Origin: Streptomyces cyaneochromogenes
GTDB taxonomy: Bacteria > Actinomycetota > Actinomycetes > Streptomycetales > Streptomycetaceae
Direction: 5' to 3'
Length of the DNA stretch: 64,000 bases
Assembly (NCBI RefSeq): GCF_003963535.1
Contig: NZ_CP034539.1
Location: forward strand, 2,480,001-2,544,000
Below the pieces are notes generated by a model. The model was not told where the DNA came from. It was given only the letters and a program-made list of their open reading frames with translations, and searched no databases. Within the stretch, counting starts at the first letter, position 1. The number at the start of each line of letters is the position of its first letter. Positions 23,766 to 32,973 of the stretch are shown here, piece after piece. Made by a program: the position numbers and the translations under genes.

Positions 23766-24734
23766 TCAGCGCAGGAACGGGTCCACCGCCACCGCCACGA
23801 ACAGCAGCGACACATACGTGATCGACCAGTGGAACAGGCGCATCTCCTTCAGCTTCACGCCCGTCACCTCCGCCTTCGCACGGTTCTGCAGCGCGTGCGC
23901 CTCCCACAGCCACCAGCCGCCCGCGCCCAGCGCGACCGCGGTGTAGAACCAGCCCGTGTAGCCGAGCGGCGTGAGCAGGAGCGAGACCGCGACCATCACC
24001 CAGCTGTAGATGACGATCTGCTTGGCGACGACCTTGTTGGAGGCGATGACCGGGAGCATCGGCACGCCCACGCGCGCGTAGTCCTCCTTGACCTTCATGG
24101 ACAGCGGCCAGTAGTGCGGCGGCGTCCAGAAGAAGATCACCAGGAAGAGGATGAGCGGCGCCCAGGTGAGGGAGTTCGTGACGGCCGTCCAGCCGATCAG
24201 CACCGGCATGCAGCCCGCGATGCCACCCCACACGATGTTCTGCGACGTACGGCGCTTGAGGATCATCGTGTAGACGACGACGTAGAAGAGGAGCGCTCCG
24301 AGCGAGAGCCAGGCACTCAGCCAATTGACGGTGAGGCCGAACAGCAGCGTGGAGGCGACCGCCAGCGTGATGCCGAAGGCCAGGCACTCGCGCGGGCTGA
24401 CCATGCCGGTGACCAGCGGACGCTGCGAGGTGCGGTCCATGAGCGCGTCGATGTCGCGGTCGATGTACATGTTCAGCGCGTTGGCGCCGCCCGCGGACAG
24501 GTAGCCGCCGATGCAGGTGAGCAGCACCAGACCGAGGTCGGGCACGCCCTGCTCGGCCAGGAACATCACCGGAACGGTGGTGATGAGCAGCAGCTCGATG
24601 ATCCGCGGCTTGGTCAACGCCACGAACGCCTTGACCCGGGCCCCGATCGGCCGCCGGCTCGGGCTCTGGCTCGTCCCGATAATCCCCGCTGGACGGGATT
24701 CAACGGCCGTCACGCACACCCCTGACAGAGACAT
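23766..24734 (-). CDS. ctaB: protohaem IX farnesyltransferase (haem O synthase)
   Basis: This 322-residue UbiA-family membrane prenyltransferase adds a farnesyl group to haem B, giving haem O. The first aspartate-rich motif is [20 protein letters not shown] and the second, in the C-terminal half, is near [20 protein letters not shown]; about nine helices follow. The ATG at 24734 has GGGGAGG nine bases upstream; a GTG at 24713 with AGGGG is also possible. A -10 like TACAGT lies about 55 bp before the start. It works with CtaA for cytochrome aa3 oxidase. Confidence 0.92.
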   Translation of the reverse strand: MSLSGVCVTAVESRPAGIIGTSQSPSRRPIGARVKAFVALTKPRIIELLLITTVPVMFLAEQGVPDLGLVLLTCIGGYLSAGGANALNMYIDRDIDALMDRTSQRPLVTGMVSPRECLAFGITLAVASTLLFGLTVNWLSAWLSLGALLFYVVVYTMILKRRTSQNIVWGGIAGCMPVLIGWTAVTNSLTWAPLILFLVIFFWTPPHYWPLSMKVKEDYARVGVPMLPVIASNKVVAKQIVIYSWVMVAVSLLLTPLGYTGWFYTAVALGAGGWWLWEAHALQNRAKAEVTGVKLKEMRLFHWSITYVSLLFVAVAVDPFLR

Positions 24735-25098
24735 CCCAGCAAGCCTCCCCGTGTGAAGTCCCGGTAAAGGCTCGCGCGTACCACGCCACTGTAGACGTTG
24801 CCCAGACCCGGACATTCGCGGGGGTGGGGTCGTGTTGAAGGGGGTGGTCCGACGGGCGCACCACGGCTCGATTGAGCACCCGGATGAGCGGGTGCGTATT
24901 CACTTGCCGAACGCGGAACGACCTAGTCGGGAGGCACATCCCGGCGACTCCCGGCAGTCTGGAATGACTCGAAAAAACGCACGTACTTCCGGGGGTAGGC
25001 TCGACAACGGCCGGCCGACGCCGAGTACGCCGGCAGCCGGTGGGGGTGTGTGCCCGTGACACCGGCAACCGACATGTGGAGAGGAGCCCTGACCCAGG
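24735..25098. promoter_or_regulatory. divergent ctaB/tkt intergenic region
   Basis: No gene is apparent in this 364-bp stretch. Towards ctaB a -10 like TACAGT (24793-24788) is present. Towards tkt, TAGGCT (24996-25001) could be a -10, leaving a leader of about 90 bases. I saw no clear operator. Confidence 0.4.
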
Positions 25099-27204
25099 GT
25101 GAGCACCAAGCCGACCACCACAGACCTCGAGTGGACCGAGTTGGACCAGCGGGCCGTCGACACCGCCCGCGTCCTGGCCGCCGACGCCGTACAGAAGGTC
25201 GGTAACGGCCATCCGGGTACGGCGATGAGCCTGGCGCCTGCCGCGTACACCCTCTTCCAGAAGGTGATGCGGCACGACCCCGCGGACGCCGAGTGGGTAG
25301 GGCGCGACCGCTTCGTGCTGTCCGCCGGCCACTCGTCCCTGACCCTCTACACCCAGCTGTACCTGGCCGGCTTCGGCCTGGAGCTGGACGACCTGAAGGC
25401 GTTCCGGACGTGGGGTTCGAAGACCCCCGGTCACCCGGAGTACGGCCACACCACGGGCGTCGAGACCACCACCGGCCCGCTGGGCCAGGGTGTCGCCAAC
25501 GCCGTCGGCATGGCGATGGCCGCCCGCTACGAGCGCGGTCTGTTCGACCCGGAGGCCGCCGAGGGCACCTCCCCGTTCGACCACTTCGTCTACGTCATCG
25601 CCGGTGACGGCTGCCTCCAGGAGGGCATCTCCGCCGAGGCGTCCTCGCTGGCCGGCCACCAGAAGCTCGGCAACCTGGTCCTGCTGTGGGACGACAACCA
25701 CATCTCGATCGAGGGCGACACCGAGACGGCCGTCTCCGAGGATGTCGTCAAGCGGTACGAGGCGTACGGCTGGCACGTGCAGCGGATCGCCCCGAAGCCG
25801 GACGGCGACCTCGACCCGCACGCCATCTACAACGCGATCGAGGCCGCGAAGCAGGTGACGGACAAGCCGTCCTTCATCGCCATGCGCTCGATCATCGCCT
25901 GGCCCGCCCCGAACGCGCAGAACACCGAGGCCGCCCACGGCTCGGCGCTCGGCGACGACGAGGTCGCGGCCACCAAGCGCGTCCTCGGCTTCGACCCGGA
26001 GCAGTCCTTCGAGGTCACCGACGAGGTCATCGGCCACACCCGCAAGGCTCTGGAGCGGGGCGCCGACGCGAAGGCCGAGTGGGAGAAGTCCTTCCAGCTC
26101 TGGCGGGACAACAACCCCGAGCGTGCCGCCGAGTTCGACCGGATCAGCAAGGGCGAGCTGCCCACCGGCTGGGAGGAGAAGCTCCCCGTCTTCGAGCCCG
26201 GCAAGGGTGTCGCGACCCGTGCCGCGTCCGGCAAGGTGCTGCAGGCGCTGGGTGCCGTGATCCCCGAGCTGTGGGGCGGCTCGGCCGACCTGGCCGGCTC
26301 CAACAACACCACCATCGACAAGACGTCGTCGTTCCTCCCGGCGGACAACCCGCTGCCGGAGGCCGACCCGTACGGCCGCACGATCCACTTCGGCATCCGC
26401 GAGCACTCCATGGCCGCGGAGATGAACGGCATCGCGCTGCACGGCAACACCCGTATCTACGGCGGCACGTTCCTCGTGTTCTCCGACTACATGCGCAACG
26501 CCGTGCGCCTGTCGGCGCTGATGCACCTGCCGGTGACGTACGTGTGGACGCACGACTCCATCGGTCTCGGTGAGGACGGCCCCACCCACCAGCCGGTCGA
26601 GCACCTCGCCTCCCTGCGCGCCATCCCCGGTCTCAACGTCGTCCGTCCGGCCGACGCCAACGAGACCGCGATCGCCTGGCGCGAGATCCTCAAGCGCTGG
26701 ACCAAGGAGTTCGGCAAGGGGCAGCCGCACGGGCTCGCGCTGACCCGTCAGGGTGTGCCGACGTACGAGGCCAACGACGACGCCGCGCGCGGCGGTTACG
26801 TCCTGTTCGAGGCCGACGGCGGCCAGGCGCAGGTCGTCCTCATCGCGACCGGTTCCGAGGTGCACGTCGCCGTCGAGGCGCGCGAGCGGCTCCAGGCCGA
26901 CGGGGTGCCGACGCGGGTCGTGTCCATGCCGTCCGTGGAGTGGTTCGAGGAGCAGGACCAGGGGTACCGGGACAGCGTCCTGCCGCCCGCCGTCAAGGCG
27001 CGGGTCGCGGTCGAGGCGGGCATCGGCCTCACCTGGCACAAGTACGTCGGGGACGCGGGTCGCATCGTTTCCCTGGAGCACTTCGGTGCTTCCGCCGACG
27101 GCAAGGTCCTTTTCCGGGAGTACGGCTTCACTGCCGAGAACGTGGCGGCCGTCGCGCGGGCTGTGCTTGATTCAACTACGGGCCTCGCCGCGACCCAGCG
27201 CTGA
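25099..27204 (+). CDS. tkt: transketolase
   Basis: This 701-residue thiamine-diphosphate enzyme moves two-carbon units between sugar phosphates in the non-oxidative pentose phosphate pathway. The substrate loop GNGHPGTAMSLAP, the ThDP/Mg motif GDGCLQEG (then WDDNHISIEGD) and the pyrimidine-domain block YGGTFLVFSDYMRNAVRL are all present; length is normal. The GTG at 25099 is the first possible start after an in-frame stop at 25090; the ribosome site GAGGAG is rather distant. It is the first gene of tkt-tal-zwf-opcA-pgl. Confidence 0.95.
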   Translation: MSTKPTTTDLEWTELDQRAVDTARVLAADAVQKVGNGHPGTAMSLAPAAYTLFQKVMRHDPADAEWVGRDRFVLSAGHSSLTLYTQLYLAGFGLELDDLKAFRTWGSKTPGHPEYGHTTGVETTTGPLGQGVANAVGMAMAARYERGLFDPEAAEGTSPFDHFVYVIAGDGCLQEGISAEASSLAGHQKLGNLVLLWDDNHISIEGDTETAVSEDVVKRYEAYGWHVQRIAPKPDGDLDPHAIYNAIEAAKQVTDKPSFIAMRSIIAWPAPNAQNTEAAHGSALGDDEVAATKRVLGFDPEQSFEVTDEVIGHTRKALERGADAKAEWEKSFQLWRDNNPERAAEFDRISKGELPTGWEEKLPVFEPGKGVATRAASGKVLQALGAVIPELWGGSADLAGSNNTTIDKTSSFLPADNPLPEADPYGRTIHFGIREHSMAAEMNGIALHGNTRIYGGTFLVFSDYMRNAVRLSALMHLPVTYVWTHDSIGLGEDGPTHQPVEHLASLRAIPGLNVVRPADANETAIAWREILKRWTKEFGKGQPHGLALTRQGVPTYEANDDAARGGYVLFEADGGQAQVVLIATGSEVHVAVEARERLQADGVPTRVVSMPSVEWFEEQDQGYRDSVLPPAVKARVAVEAGIGLTWHKYVGDAGRIVSLEHFGASADGKVLFREYGFTAENVAAVARAVLDSTTGLAATQR

Positions 27205-27238
27205 CGCTCATATACGAGACGTAGGAGTTTGATTTTCC

Positions 27239-28357
27239 ATGACAGACGCACTGAAGCGCCTCTCCGAGGAGGGCGTCGCGATCTGGCTGGACGACCTGTC
27301 GCGCCAGCGCATCACGTCCGGCAACCTCGCCGAGCTGATCGACCAGCAGCACGTCGTCGGTGTCACCACCAACCCGACGATCTTCCAGAAGGCGATCAGC
27401 AGCGGTGACGGCTACGAGCAGCAGGTCGCCGACCTCGCCGCCCGCAAGGTCACCGTCGAAGAGGCGATCCGCATGATCACCACGGCGGACGTCCGCGACG
27501 CCGCCGACATCCTGCGCCCGGTCTTCGACGCCACCGGCGGCCAGGACGGCCGGGTCTCCATCGAGGTCGACCCGCGGCTCGCCCACAACACGCGTGCGAC
27601 CGTCGCCGAGGCCAAGCAGCTGGCCTGGCTGGTCGACCGTCCGAACACCCTGATCAAGATCCCGGCCACCAAGGCGGGCCTTCCGGCGATCACCGAGGTC
27701 ATCGGCCTCGGCATCAGCGTCAACGTCACGCTGATCTTCTCGCTGGAGCGCTACCGCGAGGTCATGAACGCCTACCTCGCGGGCCTGGAGAAGGCGAAGG
27801 AGCGCGGGCTCGACCTGTCGCTCATCCGCTCCGTGGCGTCCTTCTTCGTCTCCCGCGTGGACACCGAGATCGACAAGCGCCTCGACGCGCTCGGCACCGA
27901 CGAGGCCAAGGCCGCGCGCGGCAAGGCGGGCGTGGCCAACGCGCGCCTCGCCTACCAGGCGTACGAGGAGGTCTTCTCCTCCGACCGCTGGAGCGCGCTG
28001 GAGAACGCGGGCGCCAACAGGCAGCGCCCGCTGTGGGCCTCGACCGGCGTGAAGGACCCGGCCTACAAGCCGACCCTGTACGTCGACGACCTGGTCGCGC
28101 CGAACACCGTCAACACCATGCCCGAGGCCACCCTCCAGGCGACGGAGGAGAAGGGCCAGATCACCGGCAACACCGTCGCCGGCACCTACGAGCAGGCCCG
28201 CGCCGACCTGGACGCCGTCGAGAAGCTCGGCATCTCCTACGACGACGTGGTCCAGCTCCTGGAGGACGAGGGCGTCGAGAAGTTCGAGGCGTCCTGGAAC
28301 GACCTGCTCAAGTCGACCGAGGCGGTACTCGAGCGCCTCGCCCCCTCGGAGGGCTGA
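27239..28357 (+). CDS. tal: transaldolase
   Basis: This 372-residue TIM-barrel enzyme exchanges three-carbon units between sedoheptulose-7-phosphate and glyceraldehyde-3-phosphate. The Schiff-base lysine lies in [12 protein letters not shown], and the N-terminal [12 protein letters not shown] is the family signature. It is of the longer actinobacterial class. It starts 34 bp after tkt, with AGGAG upstream of the ATG, and its 3' end carries the ribosome site for zwf. Confidence 0.95.
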   Translation: MTDALKRLSEEGVAIWLDDLSRQRITSGNLAELIDQQHVVGVTTNPTIFQKAISSGDGYEQQVADLAARKVTVEEAIRMITTADVRDAADILRPVFDATGGQDGRVSIEVDPRLAHNTRATVAEAKQLAWLVDRPNTLIKIPATKAGLPAITEVIGLGISVNVTLIFSLERYREVMNAYLAGLEKAKERGLDLSLIRSVASFFVSRVDTEIDKRLDALGTDEAKAARGKAGVANARLAYQAYEEVFSSDRWSALENAGANRQRPLWASTGVKDPAYKPTLYVDDLVAPNTVNTMPEATLQATEEKGQITGNTVAGTYEQARADLDAVEKLGISYDDVVQLLEDEGVEKFEASWNDLLKSTEAVLERLAPSEG

Positions 28358-28361
28358 TCCC

Positions 28362-29900
28362 TTGCCACCCTTCAACGTCACTGAAGCGAACCCGCTTCGT
28401 GACGCCGCCGACCGACGGCTCCCGCGTATCGCGGGGCCGTCGGGCCTGGTGATCTTCGGCGTTACGGGCGATTTGTCACGTAAAAAGCTGATGCCCGCGG
28501 TGTACGACCTCGCCAACCGGGGTCTGCTGCCGCCGGGCTTCTCGCTGGTCGGCTTCGCCCGCCGCGAGTGGGCCCACGAGGACTTCGCGCAGGAGGTCCA
28601 CGACGCGGTCAAGGAGCACGCCCGCACCCCCTTCCGCGAGGAGGTCTGGCACCAGCTCATCCAGGGCATGCGCTTCGTGCAGGGCACCTTCGACGACGAC
28701 GACGCCTTCGAGCGGCTGCGCGGCACCATCGAGGAGCTGGACAAGGCCCAGGGCACGGGCGGCAACTTCGCCTTCTACCTCTCGGTGCCGCCGCGCTCCT
28801 TCCCGGTGGTCATCCAGCAGCTGAAGAAGCACGGCCTCGCCGACCAGACGGGTGGCTCCTGGCGCCGCGCGGTCATCGAGAAGCCCTTCGGCCACGACCT
28901 GAAGTCCGCCGAGCAGCTCAACAAGGTCGTCCACGAGGTCTTCGCCCCGGACCAGGTCTTCCGTATCGACCACTACCTGGGCAAGGAGACCGTCCAGAAC
29001 ATCCTGGCGCTGCGCTTCGCCAACACGATGTTCGAGCCGATCTGGAACCGGTCCTTCGTGGACCACGTGCAGATCACCATGGCCGAGGACATCGGCATCG
29101 GCGGCCGCGCCGGCTACTACGACGGCATCGGCGCCGCCCGTGACGTCATCCAGAACCACCTCCTGCAGCTGATGGCTTTGACGGCCATGGAGGAGCCCGC
29201 CTCCTTCGACGCGGACGCGCTCGCGGCGGAGAAGACCAAGGTGCTCGGGGCGGTCAGGCTCCCCAAGGACCTGGGCCGCGACACCGTGTTCGCGCAGTAC
29301 GCGGCCGGCTGGCAGGGCGGCGAGAAGGCGGTCGGGTACCTCCAGGAGGAGGGCACCGACGCCAACTCCAAGACGGACACGTACGCCGCGATCAAGCTGG
29401 GGATCGACAACCGCCGCTGGGCGGGGGTCCCCTTCTACCTGCGCACCGGCAAGCGGCTGGGCCGCCGGGTCACCGAGATCGCGGTGGTCTTCCAGCGGGC
29501 GCCGCACTCCCCCTTCGACACGACGGCCACCGAGGAGCTGGGCCAGAACGCGATCGTGATCCGCGTCCAGCCCGACGAGGGCGTCACGGTCCGCTTCGGC
29601 TCCAAGGTGCCGGGCACGTCGATGGAGATCCGGGACGTGTCGATGGACTTCGCCTACGGCGAGTCCTTCACGGAGTCCTCGCCCGAGGCGTACGAGCGTC
29701 TGATCCTCGACGTCCTGCTCGGCGACTCCAACCTCTTCCCGCGCACCGAGGAGGTCGAGCTGTCCTGGAAGATCCTCGACCCGATCGAGGAGTACTGGGA
29801 CACGCACGGCAGCCCCGCCCAGTACCCGTCCGGTACCTGGGGCCCCGTCGAGGCGGACGAAATGCTCGAGCGAGACGGACGGAGCTGGCGCCGGCCATGA
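28362..29900 (+). CDS. zwf: glucose-6-phosphate 1-dehydrogenase
   Basis: This 512-residue enzyme oxidises glucose-6-phosphate to 6-phosphogluconolactone with NADP reduction. The N-terminal Rossmann motif is VIFGVTGDLSRKKL and the active-site block RIDHYLGKETVQN. The start is TTG at 28362: GGAGGG stands eight bases upstream and no better start lies before the Rossmann fold. It is four bases from the tal stop and overlaps opcA by ATGA. Streptomyces often have a second zwf elsewhere. Confidence 0.95.
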   Translation: MPPFNVTEANPLRDAADRRLPRIAGPSGLVIFGVTGDLSRKKLMPAVYDLANRGLLPPGFSLVGFARREWAHEDFAQEVHDAVKEHARTPFREEVWHQLIQGMRFVQGTFDDDDAFERLRGTIEELDKAQGTGGNFAFYLSVPPRSFPVVIQQLKKHGLADQTGGSWRRAVIEKPFGHDLKSAEQLNKVVHEVFAPDQVFRIDHYLGKETVQNILALRFANTMFEPIWNRSFVDHVQITMAEDIGIGGRAGYYDGIGAARDVIQNHLLQLMALTAMEEPASFDADALAAEKTKVLGAVRLPKDLGRDTVFAQYAAGWQGGEKAVGYLQEEGTDANSKTDTYAAIKLGIDNRRWAGVPFYLRTGKRLGRRVTEIAVVFQRAPHSPFDTTATEELGQNAIVIRVQPDEGVTVRFGSKVPGTSMEIRDVSMDFAYGESFTESSPEAYERLILDVLLGDSNLFPRTEEVELSWKILDPIEEYWDTHGSPAQYPSGTWGPVEADEMLERDGRSWRRP

Positions 29901-31060
29901 AGATAGACCTCACGGACACCACGGCCAGCAAGATCAACAAGGCGCTGGTGCAGGGCCGTCGGGCGATCGGCACGCCGGCCGTCGGCATGGTGCTCACGCT
30001 GGTCATCGTGACGGACGAGGAGAACGCGTACGACGCCCTCAAGGCGGCGAACGACGCCTCGCACGAGCACCCCTCGCGCACCCTGGTCGTCATCAAGCGC
30101 GTCTCACGTTCGCCCCGCGACCGTACGCAGTCCCGGCTGGACGCCGAGGTGCGGGTGGGCGCGGACGCCGGCAGCGGCGAGACGGTGGTGCTGCGCCTGT
30201 ACGGCGAGGTGTCCGACCACGCGCAGTCGGTGGTTCTGCCGCTGCTGCTGCCGGACGCCCCGGTGGTGGTCTGGTGGCCGGTGAACGCGCCGCTCGACCC
30301 GGCGAAGGACCCGCTGGGCGCGCTGGCCCAGCGCCGGGTGACGGACACGTACGCCTCGGAGCAGCCGGTGCGGGAGCTGTCGGCCCGCTCCGACACCTAC
30401 ACGCCCGGCGACACCGACCTGTCCTGGACCCGGATCACGCCGTGGCGCTCGATGCTGGCGGCGGCTCTGGACCAGGTGGTCTGCGACGTGCGGGCCGTCG
30501 AGGTGGAGGGCGAGGAGTTCAACCCGAGCTGTGAGCTGCTGGCGATGTGGCTCGCGGACCGGCTGGACGTGCCCGTGAAGCGGTCGCTGTCGTCGGGCCC
30601 CGGTCTGACGGCGGTCCGCATGGACACCGACCGCGGCCCGATCACGCTGGACCGCGCGGACGGCTCCCTGGCGACCCTCTCCATCCAGGGCCAGCCGGAC
30701 CGCGCGGTGGCGCTGAAGCGGCGGGAGACCGCCGAGCTGATCGCGGAGGAGCTGCGGCGGCTCGACCCGGACGACACGTACGCCTCGGCGCTGCGGTTCG
30801 GGGTGGAGCGGCTGAACTCGGTGCCGGCTCCGGCGGTTCGGGGCGCGGAGGCCGCCCATGCCGCCGAGGCCGCCGTGGCCAAGGCCGTGCAGGCCGTGGC
30901 GCTGGCCGAGGCCGCCGTGGCCAGGGCCGAGGAGCCGCCCGCGGAGGCGGAAGGGCCGGCCAAAGGAGAACCGGCCTCAGAGCCCTCCCAAATCGCTGCG
31001 CAAGCATCCGGGAAGGAAGCGGCGTCGCCGGAACCGGTGAAGAAGGCGGCGGCGAAGTGA
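29897..31060 (+). CDS. opcA: OpcA, glucose-6-phosphate dehydrogenase assembly protein
   Basis: This 387-residue protein is of the OpcA family, a redox-linked activator of Zwf in cyanobacteria and actinobacteria. The core at residues 1-305 is well conserved (VVWWPVNAPLDPAKDPLGAL, and WTRITPWRSMLAAALDQV). The last 70 residues are Ala/Glu/Lys-rich low complexity and look like a species-variable tail. It overlaps both zwf (ATGA) and pgl (GTGA), so the three are translationally coupled. Confidence 0.93.
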   Translation: MKIDLTDTTASKINKALVQGRRAIGTPAVGMVLTLVIVTDEENAYDALKAANDASHEHPSRTLVVIKRVSRSPRDRTQSRLDAEVRVGADAGSGETVVLRLYGEVSDHAQSVVLPLLLPDAPVVVWWPVNAPLDPAKDPLGALAQRRVTDTYASEQPVRELSARSDTYTPGDTDLSWTRITPWRSMLAAALDQVVCDVRAVEVEGEEFNPSCELLAMWLADRLDVPVKRSLSSGPGLTAVRMDTDRGPITLDRADGSLATLSIQGQPDRAVALKRRETAELIAEELRRLDPDDTYASALRFGVERLNSVPAPAVRGAEAAHAAEAAVAKAVQAVALAEAAVARAEEPPAEAEGPAKGEPASEPSQIAAQASGKEAASPEPVKKAAAK

Positions 31061-31839
31061 GTACTCCGCAGTTGGTCGTGCACCACGACAAGGAGCTGAT
31101 GGCGCAGGCCGCGGCGGCCCGGCTGATCACGAAGATCGTGGACGCCCAGGCCTCCCGGGGCTCGGCGTCCGTCGTCCTCACGGGCGGCCGCAACGGCAAC
31201 GGCCTGCTGGCCGCGCTGGCGGCCGCCCCCGCGCGGGACGCCATCGACTGGGGCCGCCTCGACCTCTGGTGGGGCGACGAGCGCTTCCTCCCCGAGGGCG
31301 ACCCGGAGCGCAACGTCACGCAGGCCCGCGAGGCGCTGCTGGACACGGTGCCGCTGGATCCGAAGCGGGTGCACGCCATGCCCGCCTCGGACGGGCCGTT
31401 CGGCGCGGACGTGGAGGCTGCGGCCGCCTCGTACGCGGAGGAACTGGCAAGGGCGGCGGGGCCGGAGAACCACGGTGCCGTGCCCACCTTCGATGTCCTG
31501 ATGCTGGGCGTGGGTCCCGACACCCATGTCGCCTCCCTGTTCCCGGAGCTGCCCGCGGTACGGGAGACGCAGCGCACGGTCGTCGGGGTCCACGGCGCCC
31601 CGAAGCCCCCGCCGACCCGTGTCACCCTCACCCTGCCCGCGATCCGGGCGGCGCGTGAGGTGTGGCTGCTGGCGGCGGGCGAGGACAAGGCGCAGGCCGC
31701 GGCGATCGCCCTGTCGGGCGCGGGTGAGATCCAGGCGCCGGCGGCGGGGGCGTACGGGCGTTCCAGGACGTTGTGGCTGCTGGACTCGGCGGCGGCTTCG
31801 CAGTTGCCGCGGTCCATGTATCCGCCGGCTTCGCCGTGA
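31057..31839 (+). CDS. pgl: 6-phosphogluconolactonase
   Basis: This 260-residue DevB/Pgl-type hydrolase opens 6-phosphogluconolactone, the product of Zwf. Family blocks are VVLTGGRNGNGLLAAL near the N-terminus, WWGDERFLPEGDPERN, and FDVLMLGVGPDTHVASLFP. The GTG start overlaps the opcA stop. It is the last gene of the operon; the inverted repeat region that follows can act as terminator. Confidence 0.93.
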   Translation: MSTPQLVVHHDKELMAQAAAARLITKIVDAQASRGSASVVLTGGRNGNGLLAALAAAPARDAIDWGRLDLWWGDERFLPEGDPERNVTQAREALLDTVPLDPKRVHAMPASDGPFGADVEAAAASYAEELARAAGPENHGAVPTFDVLMLGVGPDTHVASLFPELPAVRETQRTVVGVHGAPKPPPTRVTLTLPAIRAAREVWLLAAGEDKAQAAAIALSGAGEIQAPAAGAYGRSRTLWLLDSAAASQLPRSMYPPASP

Positions 31840-31861
31840 GTGGGGGGCGGTGGGGGATGGA

Positions 31862-32129
31862 TTTCGCCCCCGCCGCCCCTACCCGTCCCATCCTTCTGGG
31901 GCTCCGCCCCAGACCCCGCTCCTCAAACGCCGGAGGGGCTGAATTTTGCCGGCCGCGCTGATTTCAGCCCGTCCGGCGTCTGACGACGAGCACGGCCACC
32001 CCCCTTGGACGCCGCCCCAGTCATTCCAGCCCGTCCGGCGTCTGAGGACGAGGCCCTTCGGGCCGAAGCGGGGGTCTGGGGGCGGCAGCCCCCAGGGACG
32101 GGAAGGGTAGGGGCGGCGGGGGCGAGAAA
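31862..32129. repeat. large imperfect inverted repeat of intergenic repeat units
   Basis: The left end (TTTCGCCCCCGCCGCCCCTA) and right end (GGGTAGGGGCGGCGGGGGCG) are inverted copies. Inside are two opposed units: CTGGGGCTCCGCCCCAG plus CTCCTCAAACGCCGGAG on the left, and GGCGTCTGAGGACGAGGCCC plus CTGGGGGCGGCAGCCCCCAG on the right. The motif CAGCCCGTCCGGCGTCTGA occurs twice in direct orientation (from 31965 and 32027). It lies between two convergent operons, so it may end transcription both ways. No gene is present here. Confidence 0.75.
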
Positions 32130-32133
32130 CCCC

Positions 32134-32973
32134 CTACTTCACCGACCCCGCCATCACCCCCTGCACAAAGTGCCGCTGGAAGGCGAAGAACACGACCACC
32201 GGCACCACCAGCGACACGAACGCCCCGGGCGCCAGCACATCGATGTTGCTGCCGAACTGCCGTATCTGCGACTGGAGTTCAACGGTCAACGGCTGAGACG
32301 CACTGTCGGCGAACAGCAGCGCCACCAGCATGTCGTTCCACACCCACAGGAACTGGAAGATGGCCAGCGAGGCGATCGCCGGACGCCCCACCGGAAGCAC
32401 CAGCCGCGTGAAGATCCGCCACTCGCTCCCCCCGTCCATCCGCGCCGCCTCCAGCATCTCCTTCGGCATCTCGGCGAAGTAGTTGCGCAGCAGGAACACG
32501 GCGAACGGCAGCCCGTACGCCACATGGAACAGGACGACTCCGGGAATCGTGCCGAACAGCCCCAGTTGGCCGAAGAGTTTGGCGACCGGCAGAAGGCCGA
32601 TCTGCACGGGAACCACCAGCAGCGCCACCACGACCAGGAAGATCGCCTCGCGGCCGGGGAAGTCCAGCCACGCGAACGCGTACCCGGCGAGCGCGGCGAT
32701 GACCACGACCAGCACGGTCGCCGGCACCGAGATCAACACGGTGTTCCAGAAGGCCTGGCTGATCCCGGCGTTGCCCAGCAGCGCCGAGTAGTTGTCGAAC
32801 GACAGCTGGCCGGGACTGGTGAACACGGTCCACCAGCCGCCCTTCGCCGTGTCCTCGGCCGACCGCATGGACGACAGGAACAGGCCGGCCAGCGGCGTCA
32901 GCCACACCAGCCCGATCACCACCAGAAACGCCTGGACGACTCCGTTGCCCAGGCCCCGCCTGACCGCGTTCAT
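32134..32973 (-). CDS. sugar ABC importer permease, MalG type
   Basis: This 279-residue inner-membrane protein has six predicted helices. The permease EAA loop is LEAARMDGGSEWRIFTRLVLP, which docks the ATPase. The C-terminus FQRHFVQGVMAGSVK is typical of MalG-like carbohydrate permeases. Its ATG overlaps the stop of the upstream permease (ATGA). No ATPase gene is nearby; in Streptomyces such systems usually borrow the shared ATPase MsiK. It is the last gene of the importer operon. Confidence 0.9.
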   Translation of the reverse strand: MNAVRRGLGNGVVQAFLVVIGLVWLTPLAGLFLSSMRSAEDTAKGGWWTVFTSPGQLSFDNYSALLGNAGISQAFWNTVLISVPATVLVVVIAALAGYAFAWLDFPGREAIFLVVVALLVVPVQIGLLPVAKLFGQLGLFGTIPGVVLFHVAYGLPFAVFLLRNYFAEMPKEMLEAARMDGGSEWRIFTRLVLPVGRPAIASLAIFQFLWVWNDMLVALLFADSASQPLTVELQSQIRQFGSNIDVLAPGAFVSLVVPVVVFFAFQRHFVQGVMAGSVK

